A DNA stretch of 64,000 nt from Polyangium fumosum (GTDB taxonomy: Bacteria > Myxococcota_A > Polyangia > Polyangiales > Polyangiaceae): positions 1-64,000 of the forward strand of contig NZ_SSMQ01000018.1 of the NCBI RefSeq assembly GCF_005144585.1. The letters run 5' to 3'. The stretch's first letter is position 1. Each line of letters begins with the position of its first letter. Position numbers and translations under genes: made by a program. The notes beneath the pieces were generated by a model. That model had not been told where the DNA came from and did no database searches. It saw only the letters and a program-made list of their open reading frames with translations. Of this stretch, positions 26,378 through 34,576 are shown in pieces.

Positions 26378-27469
26378 TCATTCGATAAAAGAAACTGCAA
26401 CGCCGAGCCCCAGCGCGACGCGCATGTATGGCGATCGCCAGTGGGTCACGATGTCCGTGGAGTCGCCGTCGAGCGGGCCCCGGATCGTGATGGCCCTTAG
26501 CTGCCCGCTCACATCCCCGTAGCCGAACAGCGTAAAGCGCGACGAGAGCGGGTACCTACCCACAACCCGGCCGCCAAATCCCATCGAGAAGCCGTCCGAT
26601 GCGCTGACCACGATGGGCGGCGGCGCATCGAGACCGATGATCGAGGCGTTGATCGCGCCGCAGACGTCGAGGAATCGGACGCCGACGCAGGGGAGGAAGC
26701 CCACGGTGAAGAGCGACGCGCGGGCGTCCTTCAGCTCTGGATCCCCGACCCCGGCGACGGGGGTGATCACGCCCCGAAGATCCATGCCAAACGCGAGGTT
26801 CTTCCACCGAATGCCCAGCAGGCCCCCACCCCCGATGGCGACCTGCGGCATTCCGTAGGGCATGACCGTGGCGCCCAGGGCCATCTCGATCTGAAAAGGC
26901 AGCTTGTCCGTTTCCTCGGCCGGCGCCCGCTGCGCCCACATCGGCGCCGTCCCCTCCCACGGCGTCAGCGGCGCCTCCGACGGCTCCCCCGCCATCGCGT
27001 CCAGGAACGACGCCGGCATCTCCATCCGCAGCTCGGGGCGCTCCACCTCGAACCGGGGCGGCGAAAGGAGCCACGGCGGCGGCGCCTCCCCCGGCCAACC
27101 GCCCGGGCCAAACCGGATCCGGATCAGGGTCGCCGCATCATAAAGGAGCTCCCGGCAGTCCGGGCTCGTGACGACCCGCCGCCACTCCCCCTCCCCCGTC
27201 GGGTTTGGCGCGGAAAGCTCGGCCTCGATCCCCCTGCCGTTCGTCCGGGTCTCCACCCGGAGCGTCGCCGCCGCGTCCGCACGAACGAGCAGATATCCGA
27301 ACTCGCCCGCGAGGATCAGGGCAAACTCGTCCGCGTTCGGACAGCCGCGCCCCGGGAGATGGACCTGGTAATCCAGCCCGAACGCAATCTGCGGCGGCGC
27401 CTCGGCGGCGACGTTGCCCGAGAGCGTCAGGGCGGCGCATGCAACGGCGATGGCAACCCGGTTGATCAT
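26378..27469 (-). CDS. Putative outer-membrane or periplasmic protein of the sigma operon
   Basis: The product is 363 aa with a cleavable signal peptide (MINRVAIAVACAALTLSGNVAAEA). The N-terminal 130 residues contain YQVHLPGRGCPNADEFALILAGEFGYLLV, a motif seen in many myxobacterial hypothetical proteins; a later Cys (SPDC) may pair with it. The C-terminal half is beta-rich (GATVMPYGMPQVAIGGGGLLGIRW, FGMDLRG, VGFLPCVGVRF, MRVALGLGVAVSFIE) and fits an eight-strand-like barrel. The start at 27469 is preferred over 27613 because of the signal peptide. It is the first gene of an operon ending in the ECF sigma gene; a good TTGACA promoter lies 129-157 bp upstream. It could be the surface part of a sensing system for the sigma factor. 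Confidence 0.7.
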   Translation of the reverse strand: MINRVAIAVACAALTLSGNVAAEAPPQIAFGLDYQVHLPGRGCPNADEFALILAGEFGYLLVRADAAATLRVETRTNGRGIEAELSAPNPTGEGEWRRVVTSPDCRELLYDAATLIRIRFGPGGWPGEAPPPWLLSPPRFEVERPELRMEMPASFLDAMAGEPSEAPLTPWEGTAPMWAQRAPAEETDKLPFQIEMALGATVMPYGMPQVAIGGGGLLGIRWKNLAFGMDLRGVITPVAGVGDPELKDARASLFTVGFLPCVGVRFLDVCGAINASIIGLDAPPPIVVSASDGFSMGFGGRVVGRYPLSSRFTLFGYGDVSGQLRAITIRGPLDGDSTDIVTHWRSPYMRVALGLGVAVSFIE

Positions 27470-27514
27470 GACGAACCCCAAGATACCCGGAAAGAAGGGT
27501 GATCCGCAAGGGGG

Positions 27515-27650
27515 GTTCGTCCAACGGGAACCGACGCGGAGCCGTGCCGCCCGTCTGGGCTCGAACGACAACGGCTCCGCGCCAGCTTCCGAGGCGCATC
27601 TTACCGCGGACAAACTTCGATGTCAAGCCCGGGACAAACGTTTTTGTTGG
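27515..27650. repeat. Regulatory module copy 1, leader half
   Basis: This segment is homologous to 28320-28437. Shared parts include a 22-bp identical block (27573-27594 and 28369-28390), a TTGAC-containing box, and paired GTTTGTC motifs about 25 bp apart (read on the minus strand). On the minus strand it is promoter plus early leader of the 27469 operon. Confidence 0.7.
27598..27626 (-). promoter_or_regulatory. Sigma-70-type promoter of the sigma-factor operon
   Basis: Minus strand: TTGACA (27621-27626), 17-bp spacer, TAAGAT (27598-27603). The spacer holds GTTTGTCC, and a second GTTTGTC lies just upstream of the -35, so a regulator could compete with RNA polymerase. A transcript would start near 27590, about 120 nt before the start codon. 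Confidence 0.65.
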
Positions 27651-27730
27651 GTCCCCCAAAAAAGAGCCGGCGCGAGGCCTTGCCCCTGGCCAACCGCCAA
27701 CACGGCCCCGCGCCGGCCCTCGCCCCTACC

Positions 27731-27836
27731 GCGGACAAACGAGACGGTCAAGCCCGAGGACAAACATTTTCGTCTTGCCCACGCGCGGGTGGTGTAGGGT
27801 TCGTCGTAGGAGAAGAGGGGAGCACGTCATGAAGCG
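27731..27836. repeat. Regulatory module copy 1, start half
   Basis: It carries another GACAAAC pair 25 bp apart flanking GTCAAG, then cgggtggtg, and GAAGAGGGGAGCACGTCATG with the start codon of the next gene. The whole block recurs at 28405-28540 in the second copy. On the minus strand TTGACC-N17-TAGGGG is present, which could be a second, weaker promoter for the 27469 operon. Confidence 0.65.
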
Positions 27837-28308
27837 CCGTCGAGCATTGGCCGCCCTCGTCGCCATCGCCATCGCCATCGTCGTCACCGTGGGGCTGATG
27901 ACCCGCCGGGCGGAGTCGGAGATGCTCCAAGCAACCACCTGCGAGACCGACCTCCGCGTCGTCTTCGAGATGTGCGAGCGAGGCCGGACGAATGGCCCCT
28001 GCGAGCACGTGTCCGAAGCGTTCGAGGAGGCGTGTCAGGCCGGCTGCGTGGCGGGCGTCTGCCCGGAGCAGACGAGGTGCACGGGCGGGGATCCCGTGTG
28101 GTGTGCGTCGTGCACCGAGATGCGGGGCGCTCTCTTCTGGAGCAACCTCTTCAGCACCGCGGCCTGGTGCGATGGGGAGCTCGGCGTGGGATACGCCGAG
28201 GTCGACCCGGAGGTCTGGGATGCGTGCTTGAAAGAGGCGGTCGGGCGGCAATGCCCGGAGATCAGGGGTACGGATTGGTTCGCGCGGATGCGGGAACGAA
28301 AGGAGTGA
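27829..28308 (+). CDS. Small secreted or membrane-anchored Cys-rich protein
   Basis: The product is 159 aa. The N-terminus MKRRRALAALVAIAIAIVVTVGLM is a basic n-region plus one hydrophobic helix; no lipobox follows, so it is either a signal anchor or a cleaved signal. The rest has ten cysteines (TTCETD, FEMCERG, GPCEH, EACQAGCVAGVCPEQTRC, VWCASC, AWCDGE, DACLKE, RQCPE), suggesting a disulfide-rich periplasmic domain. A strong ribosome site (GAGGGGAG) lies 8 nt before the ATG. It is divergent from the sigma-factor operon and shares the repeated GACAAAC control region, so it is a candidate member of the same regulon. I recognise no family. Confidence 0.7.
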   Translation: MKRRRALAALVAIAIAIVVTVGLMTRRAESEMLQATTCETDLRVVFEMCERGRTNGPCEHVSEAFEEACQAGCVAGVCPEQTRCTGGDPVWCASCTEMRGALFWSNLFSTAAWCDGELGVGYAEVDPEVWDACLKEAVGRQCPEIRGTDWFARMRERKE

Positions 28309-28319
28309 CCGGCAGTTCA

Positions 28320-28544
28320 AGGGAATTGACGCGAAGTTGTGTCGCGAATGTGGGAGTGGTGCAACAGCGGCTCCGCGCCAGCTTCCGAGGGTGGTCCTAT
28401 CGCGGGCAAACTCCGTTGTCAAGCACCGCGACAAACGTTTCCGTTCGAGTTCGAGCGCGAGGACAAACGTTCGTCCCGTCCGCCCGACGGGTGGTGGAGG
28501 GGTCGGTGTCCTGAGGAAGAGGGGAGCACGTCATGAAACGCCTC
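28320..28544. repeat. Regulatory module copy 2
   Basis: It is a condensed second copy of 27515-27836: leader homology (28320-28390), minus-strand TTGACA-N17-TAGGAC (28394-28422), the GACAAAC pair, a third GACAAAC at about 28461, then GAAGAGGGGAGCACGTCATG in front of a decayed gene. On the minus strand the promoter here now points into the back of the 27829-28308 gene. Confidence 0.65.
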
Positions 28545-28766
28545 CACCGGTTGGCCGTCGCTGTCGATGTCGCTCTCATGCTCACGCCGGGGATGGGGGC
28601 GTCTGGGAGGACGGTTGGTGGTTCCTCGACCCGCCCCACGCAATCGACACGGCCACTCAGCGAATGCACCGTCCCATCCGACGATCGCATCATCCCGCCC
28701 AACGCCCTCCTCGCCCTCCCCCGACGCAATCGTCGACCCGCCCAGCATCCTCGTCCCCTCCCCTGA
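28533..28766 (+). pseudogene. Decayed paralogue of the small Cys-rich protein gene
   Basis: The start codon sits in the same duplicated context as the one at 27829, including an identical 19-nt stretch up to the ATG. The first residues (MKRLHRLAVAVDV) resemble the signal region of the neighbour (MKRRRALAALVAI). After about 20 residues the similarity stops and the frame runs into Ser/Thr/Pro/Arg-rich, low-complexity sequence with no cysteines. I read it as a duplicated gene whose body has been lost or overwritten by the adjoining repeat tract. Confidence 0.45.
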
Positions 28767-28945
28767 CGCAATCGCCGCCCACCCCCCTCGACCTCGTCGG
28801 CTCCACCCACGCGATCGTCGACCTCCCTCAACGACCTCGCCGACAACCCCCACGCGATCGTCGACCTCCCCCGACGACATCGTCGGCCCAGCCCGACGAC
28901 TTCGTCGACCTCCCCCGACGATCCCGTCGTCGAATTCGTGCTGAA
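28650..28945. repeat. Imperfect tandem-repeat tract, low complexity
   Basis: The plus strand is pyrimidine-rich with many imperfect units of the type gatcgtcgacctcccccgac, most regular at 28800-28925. On the minus strand this would read as repeats such as DDxVG followed by GGRRSRG. No frame looks like a real protein. The remaining gap up to 29024 shows only the ribosome site of the next gene. Confidence 0.55.
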
Positions 28946-29024
28946 TCACGCCCGCCCCTCGACGACACAATCCCCCTGGTTACGTTCCCCGTTCTCCCGC
29001 AACCCTTGCAAAAGAGGTATCGCG

Positions 29025-29519
29025 ATGTCCCATGTAGCTGCAAAGCCGTATCCCGGTCCGTTCGAGTTCTCCCTCAAAGATTGCGAGCCCGACCTCGTCG
29101 ACCTCCCTCCAGGCGCGATGAGCCACCTCCGCAGCGAGCAAGATGGCCTCGCCGAGGTCTTCGCAGAGCTCGCCGCCAGCGTGCCGGCGCTCGGTGACGA
29201 AGCCGGCATCCTGCCGAAGGTCTATCAGCGCCTGCTCGATTCCAATGGCTCGATCGACAAGCTCGCCATCCACGAAGTCGTGCTCGCCAAGGCCCTCGAG
29301 GTCGTCCGGGAATCACGGGCGAAGAAGGTGCACGAGCGCGAAAACGACATCGCCTCGATCGTCGACACCGTGAAGTCGAGGGCGCGCCGCGGCGCAGACA
29401 AAGCGCTGCTCAACGCATTCGAGAAGACGATCAAGTACAACGCGCAGATCGCCGAGAAGGCCGCGAAGACGCGTCGCAAGAACGCCGAGAAGGCCAAGGC
29501 CACGCCCACCACCGGCTGA
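29025..29519 (+). CDS. Hypothetical protein with Lys/Ala-rich tail
   Basis: The product is 164 aa and cytoplasmic. GAGG lies 7 nt before the ATG at 29025, so I prefer this start over the longer frame. The middle is helical (GLAEVFAELAASVPALGDEAGILPKVYQRLL, DKLAIHEVVLAKALEVV). The last 60 residues are Lys/Arg/Ala-rich (ALLNAFEKTIKYNAQIAEKAAKTRRKNAEKA), with the look of a histone-H1-like or nucleic-acid-binding tail. I recognise no family. A strong hairpin follows the stop, so it is transcribed alone. It might be a small nucleoid-associated protein, but that is inference. Confidence 0.65.
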   Translation: MSHVAAKPYPGPFEFSLKDCEPDLVDLPPGAMSHLRSEQDGLAEVFAELAASVPALGDEAGILPKVYQRLLDSNGSIDKLAIHEVVLAKALEVVRESRAKKVHERENDIASIVDTVKSRARRGADKALLNAFEKTIKYNAQIAEKAAKTRRKNAEKAKATPTTG

Positions 29520-29533
29520 ACGATGCAAGAAGG

Positions 29534-29571
29534 GGGGCGGCGGCGCGCTCCCCTCCACGCGCCGCCGCCCC
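29534..29571. terminator. 14-bp GC hairpin after hypothetical gene
   Basis: A perfect 14-bp inverted repeat (29534-29547 against 29558-29571, 10-nt loop) begins 15 nt past the stop at 29519. It has no T-run but its stability and position suit a terminator that also isolates the downstream restriction gene. Confidence 0.55.
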
Positions 29572-29686
29572 ACCCGACCCTCCCCTACCAAGCCAGCGCG
29601 AACGTAACTGCCGGGTCGCCACGAACGATCAGGGAACGCAGGCTCGAGGGTTCCCAGACGGCGAGGCAAAAGCTTATCTTTGCCCC

Positions 29687-30874
29687 ATGCAGACTCCCCC
29701 CGACCTGCCGCGCACGTACCAGGTGCGGGCCAAAGACCGAGAACCCCTGCTCCGATGGATGGTGGATGCGCTCGCTCAGTGCGGATGTCGTATCATCCAC
29801 ACGAGCGGGCCGCGGTCTGCACCTTTCCGAATCTCATTCGAGCTTCCAACGGGTGAGCGCATGGGCATCATCGCTTACGCGTTCCTTGCGAACACCAGGC
29901 TCACGAAGAATCGGCCCGACGACGAGCATCGTTTCCAGGTAAAGTACGGCTCGAAGGACGGTGAACTCCATCCGCTCTGGCAGGACCCCTTCGGCCTCTA
30001 CACGACGCTGTTCGTGGGTATCAACCCCGAGCGAGGGTTCTTCGTGGGCGCAGATCCCGTGCTGCACAGCCCCACCAAGTTCTTCATCTCGGTAGAGTTC
30101 AAGGAAGCCCACGCAGCAGCGATCGAGCGCTTCGGTTGGCATGCGTGGGAGCGTGAACGACAGGGAGCAGACGATCCCGTCGAGATACTCGCCGGTGGCC
30201 AGCCTACCGCATTCCTCCGGTACATCCTGTTCGAGCGCGAGGCGCTCGGCGAAGACCAAGGCCATCGTCACCTCCTCGCAGATAGAAGTGACCGCCTGCT
30301 CGTTCCGCGCAATACGCGAGGCGGCGGTCAGGCCACGCGGTCTGCGGTCCCGTCGGCTGAACGCCTACACACGCTCTCTCACGAGTTCGCCATGACCGAG
30401 TCCGAGGTGCTCGACCTGATCGCGTCCACGCCCTACGTGAAAAAAGCCGTGCGGGGCTCCGTTGCGGAGGAGCACTTGGTCCGCGTTCTTGCCAGGCTCC
30501 CAGGCGCAACGGACGTACATCGCGTGCCTGGGGACGGTGAGGTCGACGTGTCCATCCGACTCGACGGCGGCCGTCCTATCGGCATCCAATGCAAAAACGT
30601 TCTACGACAGCGCTCCCGGGACGGGCTGGCTCGCCTTGACTTTCAGCGCACCCGTGCCGCGAAGGCCGAGCCATGCTCGCGATACTACTCGCCGCACGAC
30701 TTCGACATCGTCGCGGCGTGCCTCCATGCGGTGACGGAGGAGTGGACATTCAAGTTCGCGCTCCCCAAGACGCTCGATCCGCACGCAACTTGCGTGGGCA
30801 AACTCGCGAGCAACGTACGGATCGACGACCGCTGGTCGGCCGACGTACACCAGGTTCTTCATCTCGCAGGCTAA
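29687..30874 (+). CDS. Type II restriction endonuclease (PD-(D/E)XK, Mrr-like core)
   Basis: The product is 395 aa. The C-terminal half has a nuclease core of the D-(Q)xK kind: helix EEHLVRVLARL (Glu261/262), then GEVDVSIRL (Asp287) and PIGIQCKN (Gln301-x-Lys303). This matches Mrr-type endonuclease folds. The N-terminal 200 residues (FQVKYGSKDGELHPLWQD, TTLFVGINPERGFFVGADP) are probably the DNA-recognition part and resemble no family I can name. It lies 44 bp upstream of a cytosine-C5 methyltransferase on the same strand, which makes a complete restriction-modification pair. Codon choice looks less GC-extreme than in flanking genes, suggesting transfer. The recognition site is unknown. Confidence 0.78.
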   Translation: MQTPPDLPRTYQVRAKDREPLLRWMVDALAQCGCRIIHTSGPRSAPFRISFELPTGERMGIIAYAFLANTRLTKNRPDDEHRFQVKYGSKDGELHPLWQDPFGLYTTLFVGINPERGFFVGADPVLHSPTKFFISVEFKEAHAAAIERFGWHAWERERQGADDPVEILAGGQPTAFLRYILFEREALGEDQGHRHLLADRSDRLLVPRNTRGGGQATRSAVPSAERLHTLSHEFAMTESEVLDLIASTPYVKKAVRGSVAEEHLVRVLARLPGATDVHRVPGDGEVDVSIRLDGGRPIGIQCKNVLRQRSRDGLARLDFQRTRAAKAEPCSRYYSPHDFDIVAACLHAVTEEWTFKFALPKTLDPHATCVGKLASNVRIDDRWSADVHQVLHLAG

Positions 30875-30918
30875 CAGGACTACCCGCCGGACGACCCGCG
30901 TGGTACTCGACCTGCCCG

Positions 30919-32160
30919 ATGGACCGCAAACCGGTTCTCATCAGCCTCTACTCCGGTGCTGGCGGACTCGACTACGGGTTCGAGGAGGCGGGGTTTCGCA
31001 CGGGCGTTGCCGTCGAGATGGATCACGACTGTTGCGACACGCTCCGCGCGAACCGCACCTTCCCGGTCATCGAGAAGAGCATCTTCGATGTGCCCACCGG
31101 CGACATGCTCGCCGCAGCTCGCACGAAGCGGGGCAAGCTGGACCTGGTGATCGGGGGTCCTCCATGTCAACCGTTCTCGAAGTCCGGATACTGGGCGCGT
31201 GGCGACACCAAGCGACTTGAGGATCCACGCGCAGGAACGCTTGGCGCCTACATGCGTGTCGTCGAGGAGGCCCTTCCCCGCGCGTTCGTGCTGGAGAACG
31301 TCGAGGGCCTTGCGTACACGGAGAAGAACGAGGGCCTCACGCTCGTGCTCGACATGATCGAGCAGATCAACCGGCGACAGAAGGTCCACTATATCCCCTC
31401 CTTCCGCGTTCTGTGCGCCGCTGATTTCGGGGTCCCGCAGCTCCGCTACCGTCTATTTCTGATAGCCTCGCGCGAAGGACAACCTTTCTCTTTCCCATCT
31501 CCGACTCACGCCTCGAAGAACGAAACGGCACAGCAGACATCCCTCCTTGCTCTGCCGCCCTATCGGACTGCATGGGATGCGCTCGGGGATTTGCGGGTGG
31601 ACCCGAGCGAGGAGCTGGAGATGAGGGGGAAGTGGGCGCGCCTGCTTCCTTCGATTCCCGAGGGAGAAAACTACCTCTGGCACACGGACCGCGGCGGCGG
31701 AATGCCACTCTTCGGTTGGCGCCGTCGTTTCTGGTCTTTTCTCCTGAAGCTCGCGAAGGACCGGCCCTCATGGACGATCCAGGCGCAGCCGGGGCCTGGC
31801 ACAGGTCCATTCCACTGGGCAAACCGACGTCTCTCCATGCGCGAACTTTGCCGCCTGCAGACATTCCCGGATGACGTACACATCCAGGGGAACGACCGCG
31901 CCATCCAACGGCAGGTTGGAAACGCGGTCCCGTCGCTTCTGGCCGAGATCCTTGGTCGCGCTGTGCGGACACAACTCCTCGGCGATGCCCGAAGTCGCGA
32001 GCCGCTCCACCTGATGCCGCCGATCCGAACGCCCGTCCCACCGCCCGAACCCGTGCGTCCGGTCCCGCAGGAGTACCGCTCCCTACGCGGCGTCCACCAC
32101 GCGCATCCGGGCACGGGAAAAGGCCACAGAGCCGTCGCATGGGCGGAAGAGGCGCAATAG
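30919..32160 (+). CDS. DNA (cytosine-5) methyltransferase
   Basis: The product is 413 aa. All main C5-MTase motifs are present in order: I (SLYSGAGGLDYGFEEAGF), IV with the catalytic cysteine (GGPPCQPFSKSG), VI (ENVEG), VIII (QLRYRLFLIA), IX (RELCRLQTFPD) and X (RQVGNAVP). The stretch between VIII and IX is the target-recognition region. It would protect the host from the endonuclease encoded just upstream. The start at 30919 puts motif I near residue 10, as is usual; the longer frame upstream overlaps the endonuclease gene. A roughly 50-residue Pro/Arg tail follows motif X. It ends 22 bp from the convergent dehydroquinate-synthase-like gene. Confidence 0.95.
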   Translation: MDRKPVLISLYSGAGGLDYGFEEAGFRTGVAVEMDHDCCDTLRANRTFPVIEKSIFDVPTGDMLAAARTKRGKLDLVIGGPPCQPFSKSGYWARGDTKRLEDPRAGTLGAYMRVVEEALPRAFVLENVEGLAYTEKNEGLTLVLDMIEQINRRQKVHYIPSFRVLCAADFGVPQLRYRLFLIASREGQPFSFPSPTHASKNETAQQTSLLALPPYRTAWDALGDLRVDPSEELEMRGKWARLLPSIPEGENYLWHTDRGGGMPLFGWRRRFWSFLLKLAKDRPSWTIQAQPGPGTGPFHWANRRLSMRELCRLQTFPDDVHIQGNDRAIQRQVGNAVPSLLAEILGRAVRTQLLGDARSREPLHLMPPIRTPVPPPEPVRPVPQEYRSLRGVHHAHPGTGKGHRAVAWAEEAQ

Positions 32161-32182
32161 CGCCGCCGCCCCCCTTTCCACC

Positions 32183-33364
32183 TCACGCCAATGCAAACGC
32201 GTGCGCCCGATGCGCGTCCCGATACGCGAGCCGCGTGATGGCCTCGCGCAGGAGGTCCTCGCGTAGCTCTTGCGCAATCACGCCATGGCCAATGCCGTTC
32301 AGCAGCGGCACATGCGGCGGCCGGCCAAAGGATCGCTCCGACAACCCGTCGAGCAGCAAGAGCCGCCCCTCCGAATCGACGTTGCCGAGCGCGTCGTGCC
32401 ACAGGCGCAGCCCGAGCCGCTCGAGCAGGCGGTGGATCGACTCGCGCTCCGCCTCCGTGTTCGTCCCGTGCAGCGCGCCGAGCGTCGTGTCGAGCGCGAT
32501 GCCCACCGCGAGCGCTTCGCCCTGGCGGATGCGGCGCTCCGTGTGGAGCTCGATCCGGTCGGCCGCCCACGCGCCGAACGCGAGCGGCCCCTCGGGGCCG
32601 TAGATGTCCTCGTTCGGCACCGTGGCCGCGAGGCTCGCGTGCAAGGTGGCGCTCTGCTGCAGGAGCTCCGCGACGGCGTCGCGCTCCCCCGAGACGAGCC
32701 GGTGCGCGTGCGAGACGATCCAGTCGACGAGCCCCTCGTCCCACAGGAGCGCAGCGCGTACGGCCTGGACGAGGCCGAAGACCTTTTCGCGCGTCTTCTG
32801 CGTCTCGACGAAGCGCCGATCGCATACGACCGCGTAGGGCGCGCGGAACGTGCACAAGAAGTCCTTCGTGCCGAACGCGTTGATCGCGCTCTTCGGCAAG
32901 ACCGCGGGGCCGGCCTGCGCGAGCGTCGTCGTGGGCACGCGGACGACCCGCGGCGCGCTCTGCATCGTCGACGCGGCGAAGCCCACGAGGTCGAGCAGCG
33001 ACGCGCCGCCCACGACGAGCAGGATCGAGCGTCGATCGAGCTCCAGGGCGTGGAAGTACGCCTGCAGGCGCGACGGAAGCGCCGCGTCGTCCTTCACGCG
33101 CTCGCCTCCGCCCTGAACGATCGGCGGAGCCACGAGATCCAGCGCGTCGGTGTGACACCGGGCATACCGCTCGATGTGCAAATTCAGCTCGGGCTGGGCA
33201 GCGAGCGCCCCCCGGTCGACGATGGCCGCGACGCGGTGACGGACGTCGGGCTCGCGCTGAACGATGAGGTGACGCAAGTCACGGTTCATCGGCGAGAACA
33301 CGTCGCTCGTGAAGCAGACCGGGTACTCGAACGGCGATGCCGAGGCTCTGACGTGGACAATCAC
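32183..33364 (-). CDS. EboD-like 3-dehydroquinate synthase homologue
   Basis: The product is 393 aa. NAD-binding motif [14 protein letters not shown] (about 119-132), PTTTLAQ (145-151) and [13 protein letters not shown] (161-173) match the EboD branch of the sugar-phosphate cyclase family more than true AroB. Of the three zinc ligands of DHQ synthase, the Glu in LLWDEGL (Glu210) is kept. The other two appear changed: the GH-type position reads FGAWAAD (Ala265) and the HGE position reads RQGEAL (Gln281). The enzyme may be altered or inactive in the usual reaction. I chose GTG at 33364 because GGAG lies 6 nt upstream; longer starts have no such site. No other ebo gene is nearby. It is preceded by the tRNA-Pro terminator. 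Confidence 0.7.
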   Translation of the reverse strand: MIVHVRASASPFEYPVCFTSDVFSPMNRDLRHLIVQREPDVRHRVAAIVDRGALAAQPELNLHIERYARCHTDALDLVAPPIVQGGGERVKDDAALPSRLQAYFHALELDRRSILLVVGGASLLDLVGFAASTMQSAPRVVRVPTTTLAQAGPAVLPKSAINAFGTKDFLCTFRAPYAVVCDRRFVETQKTREKVFGLVQAVRAALLWDEGLVDWIVSHAHRLVSGERDAVAELLQQSATLHASLAATVPNEDIYGPEGPLAFGAWAADRIELHTERRIRQGEALAVGIALDTTLGALHGTNTEAERESIHRLLERLGLRLWHDALGNVDSEGRLLLLDGLSERSFGRPPHVPLLNGIGHGVIAQELREDLLREAITRLAYRDAHRAHAFALA

Positions 33365-33427
33365 AGCGCTCTCCAGAGGTGAGCACGCCTGCATGCGGCG
33401 TACCGCTCGGTCGAGCGCGATCGTGAG

Positions 33428-33467
33428 CACAAACGAACAATCCCCGGGAGGCGGCGCCTACCGGGGA
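33428..33467 (-). terminator. Rho-independent terminator of tRNA-Pro
   Basis: Minus strand: a nested GC hairpin (arms 33461-33467 and 33441-33447, inner AGGC/GCCT) followed directly by TTGTTCGTTTG. It lies 28 nt beyond the tRNA 3' end. Confidence 0.7.
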
Positions 33468-33491
33468 CTGCTTTCGGGTCTCGTGTCTGTC

Positions 33492-33568
<77 letters not shown>

Positions 33569-33603
33569 TACGCCGCGGGCTTTCGCCACCGACGTGGGGG
33601 CGG

Positions 33604-33632
33604 ACCATGCTCGCAGCGGGCGCTTCTGTCAA
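33604..33632 (-). promoter_or_regulatory. Sigma-70 promoter for tRNA-Pro
   Basis: Minus strand TTGACA (33627-33632), 17-bp spacer, CATGGT (33604-33609), about 36 bp before the tRNA 5' end. Confidence 0.65.
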
Positions 33633-33844
33633 GTCCTGACGAGCAGAGATTTCATCCGAGGTGCCATCGCCCTGGGCGCCCTCACGTCCGCCGGGGACGT
33701 CGCCTGACTGTAAAAATCTTGAAACGCAAGTAAAAAAGTCGATCCCAGAGCGGACGGGCTCGTGTTAAAGTGCTACTGGAATCGAGACGAGACCTGGGGG
33801 CGCTCAGAGCTCCCCCCAGGCCGAACCTGCGGCGACTCCAGGGG

Positions 33845-33933
33845 GGGGTTCGAGGGAGAAGCCCGGCGGTCCGGGGGAACCCCTCGGGCGTCGACGTGAG
33901 CTTTTTTAACGTTTGGGGGCTGTGCCCCCAAAC
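33845..33933. repeat. Multi-hairpin palindromic element upstream of regulator gene
   Basis: GGGGTTC (33845-33851) pairs with GAACCCC (33877-33883), enclosing CCCGG-cggt-CCGGG (33862-33875). A run of six T follows, then the perfect 10-bp palindrome GTTTGGGGGC-TGT-GCCCCCAAAC (33911-33933). Neither strand has a T-run after the last hairpin, so it is not a standard terminator. It looks like a dispersed REP-type element or a structured leader. The rest of 33569-33967 shows only the tRNA promoter. Confidence 0.55.
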
Positions 33934-33967
33934 CCCCGGTCGATGTGGCCGCGAATAGGAGGACAAG

Positions 33968-34572
<605 letters not shown>

Positions 34573-34576
<4 letters not shown>

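Noticed and set aside
28780-28930. Repeats resembling a CRISPR array
   Set aside because: Units are imperfect and adjoining without unique spacers of constant length, and no cas gene is near.
28419-28970. Minus-strand frame with repeats such as GGRRSRG
   Set aside because: It is only the low-complexity tract read in reverse. It has no ribosome site and overlaps two control regions.
33902-33933. Hairpin with a T-run as a terminator
   Set aside because: The T-run lies before the hairpin on the plus strand and becomes A on the minus strand, so neither orientation gives hairpin followed by U.
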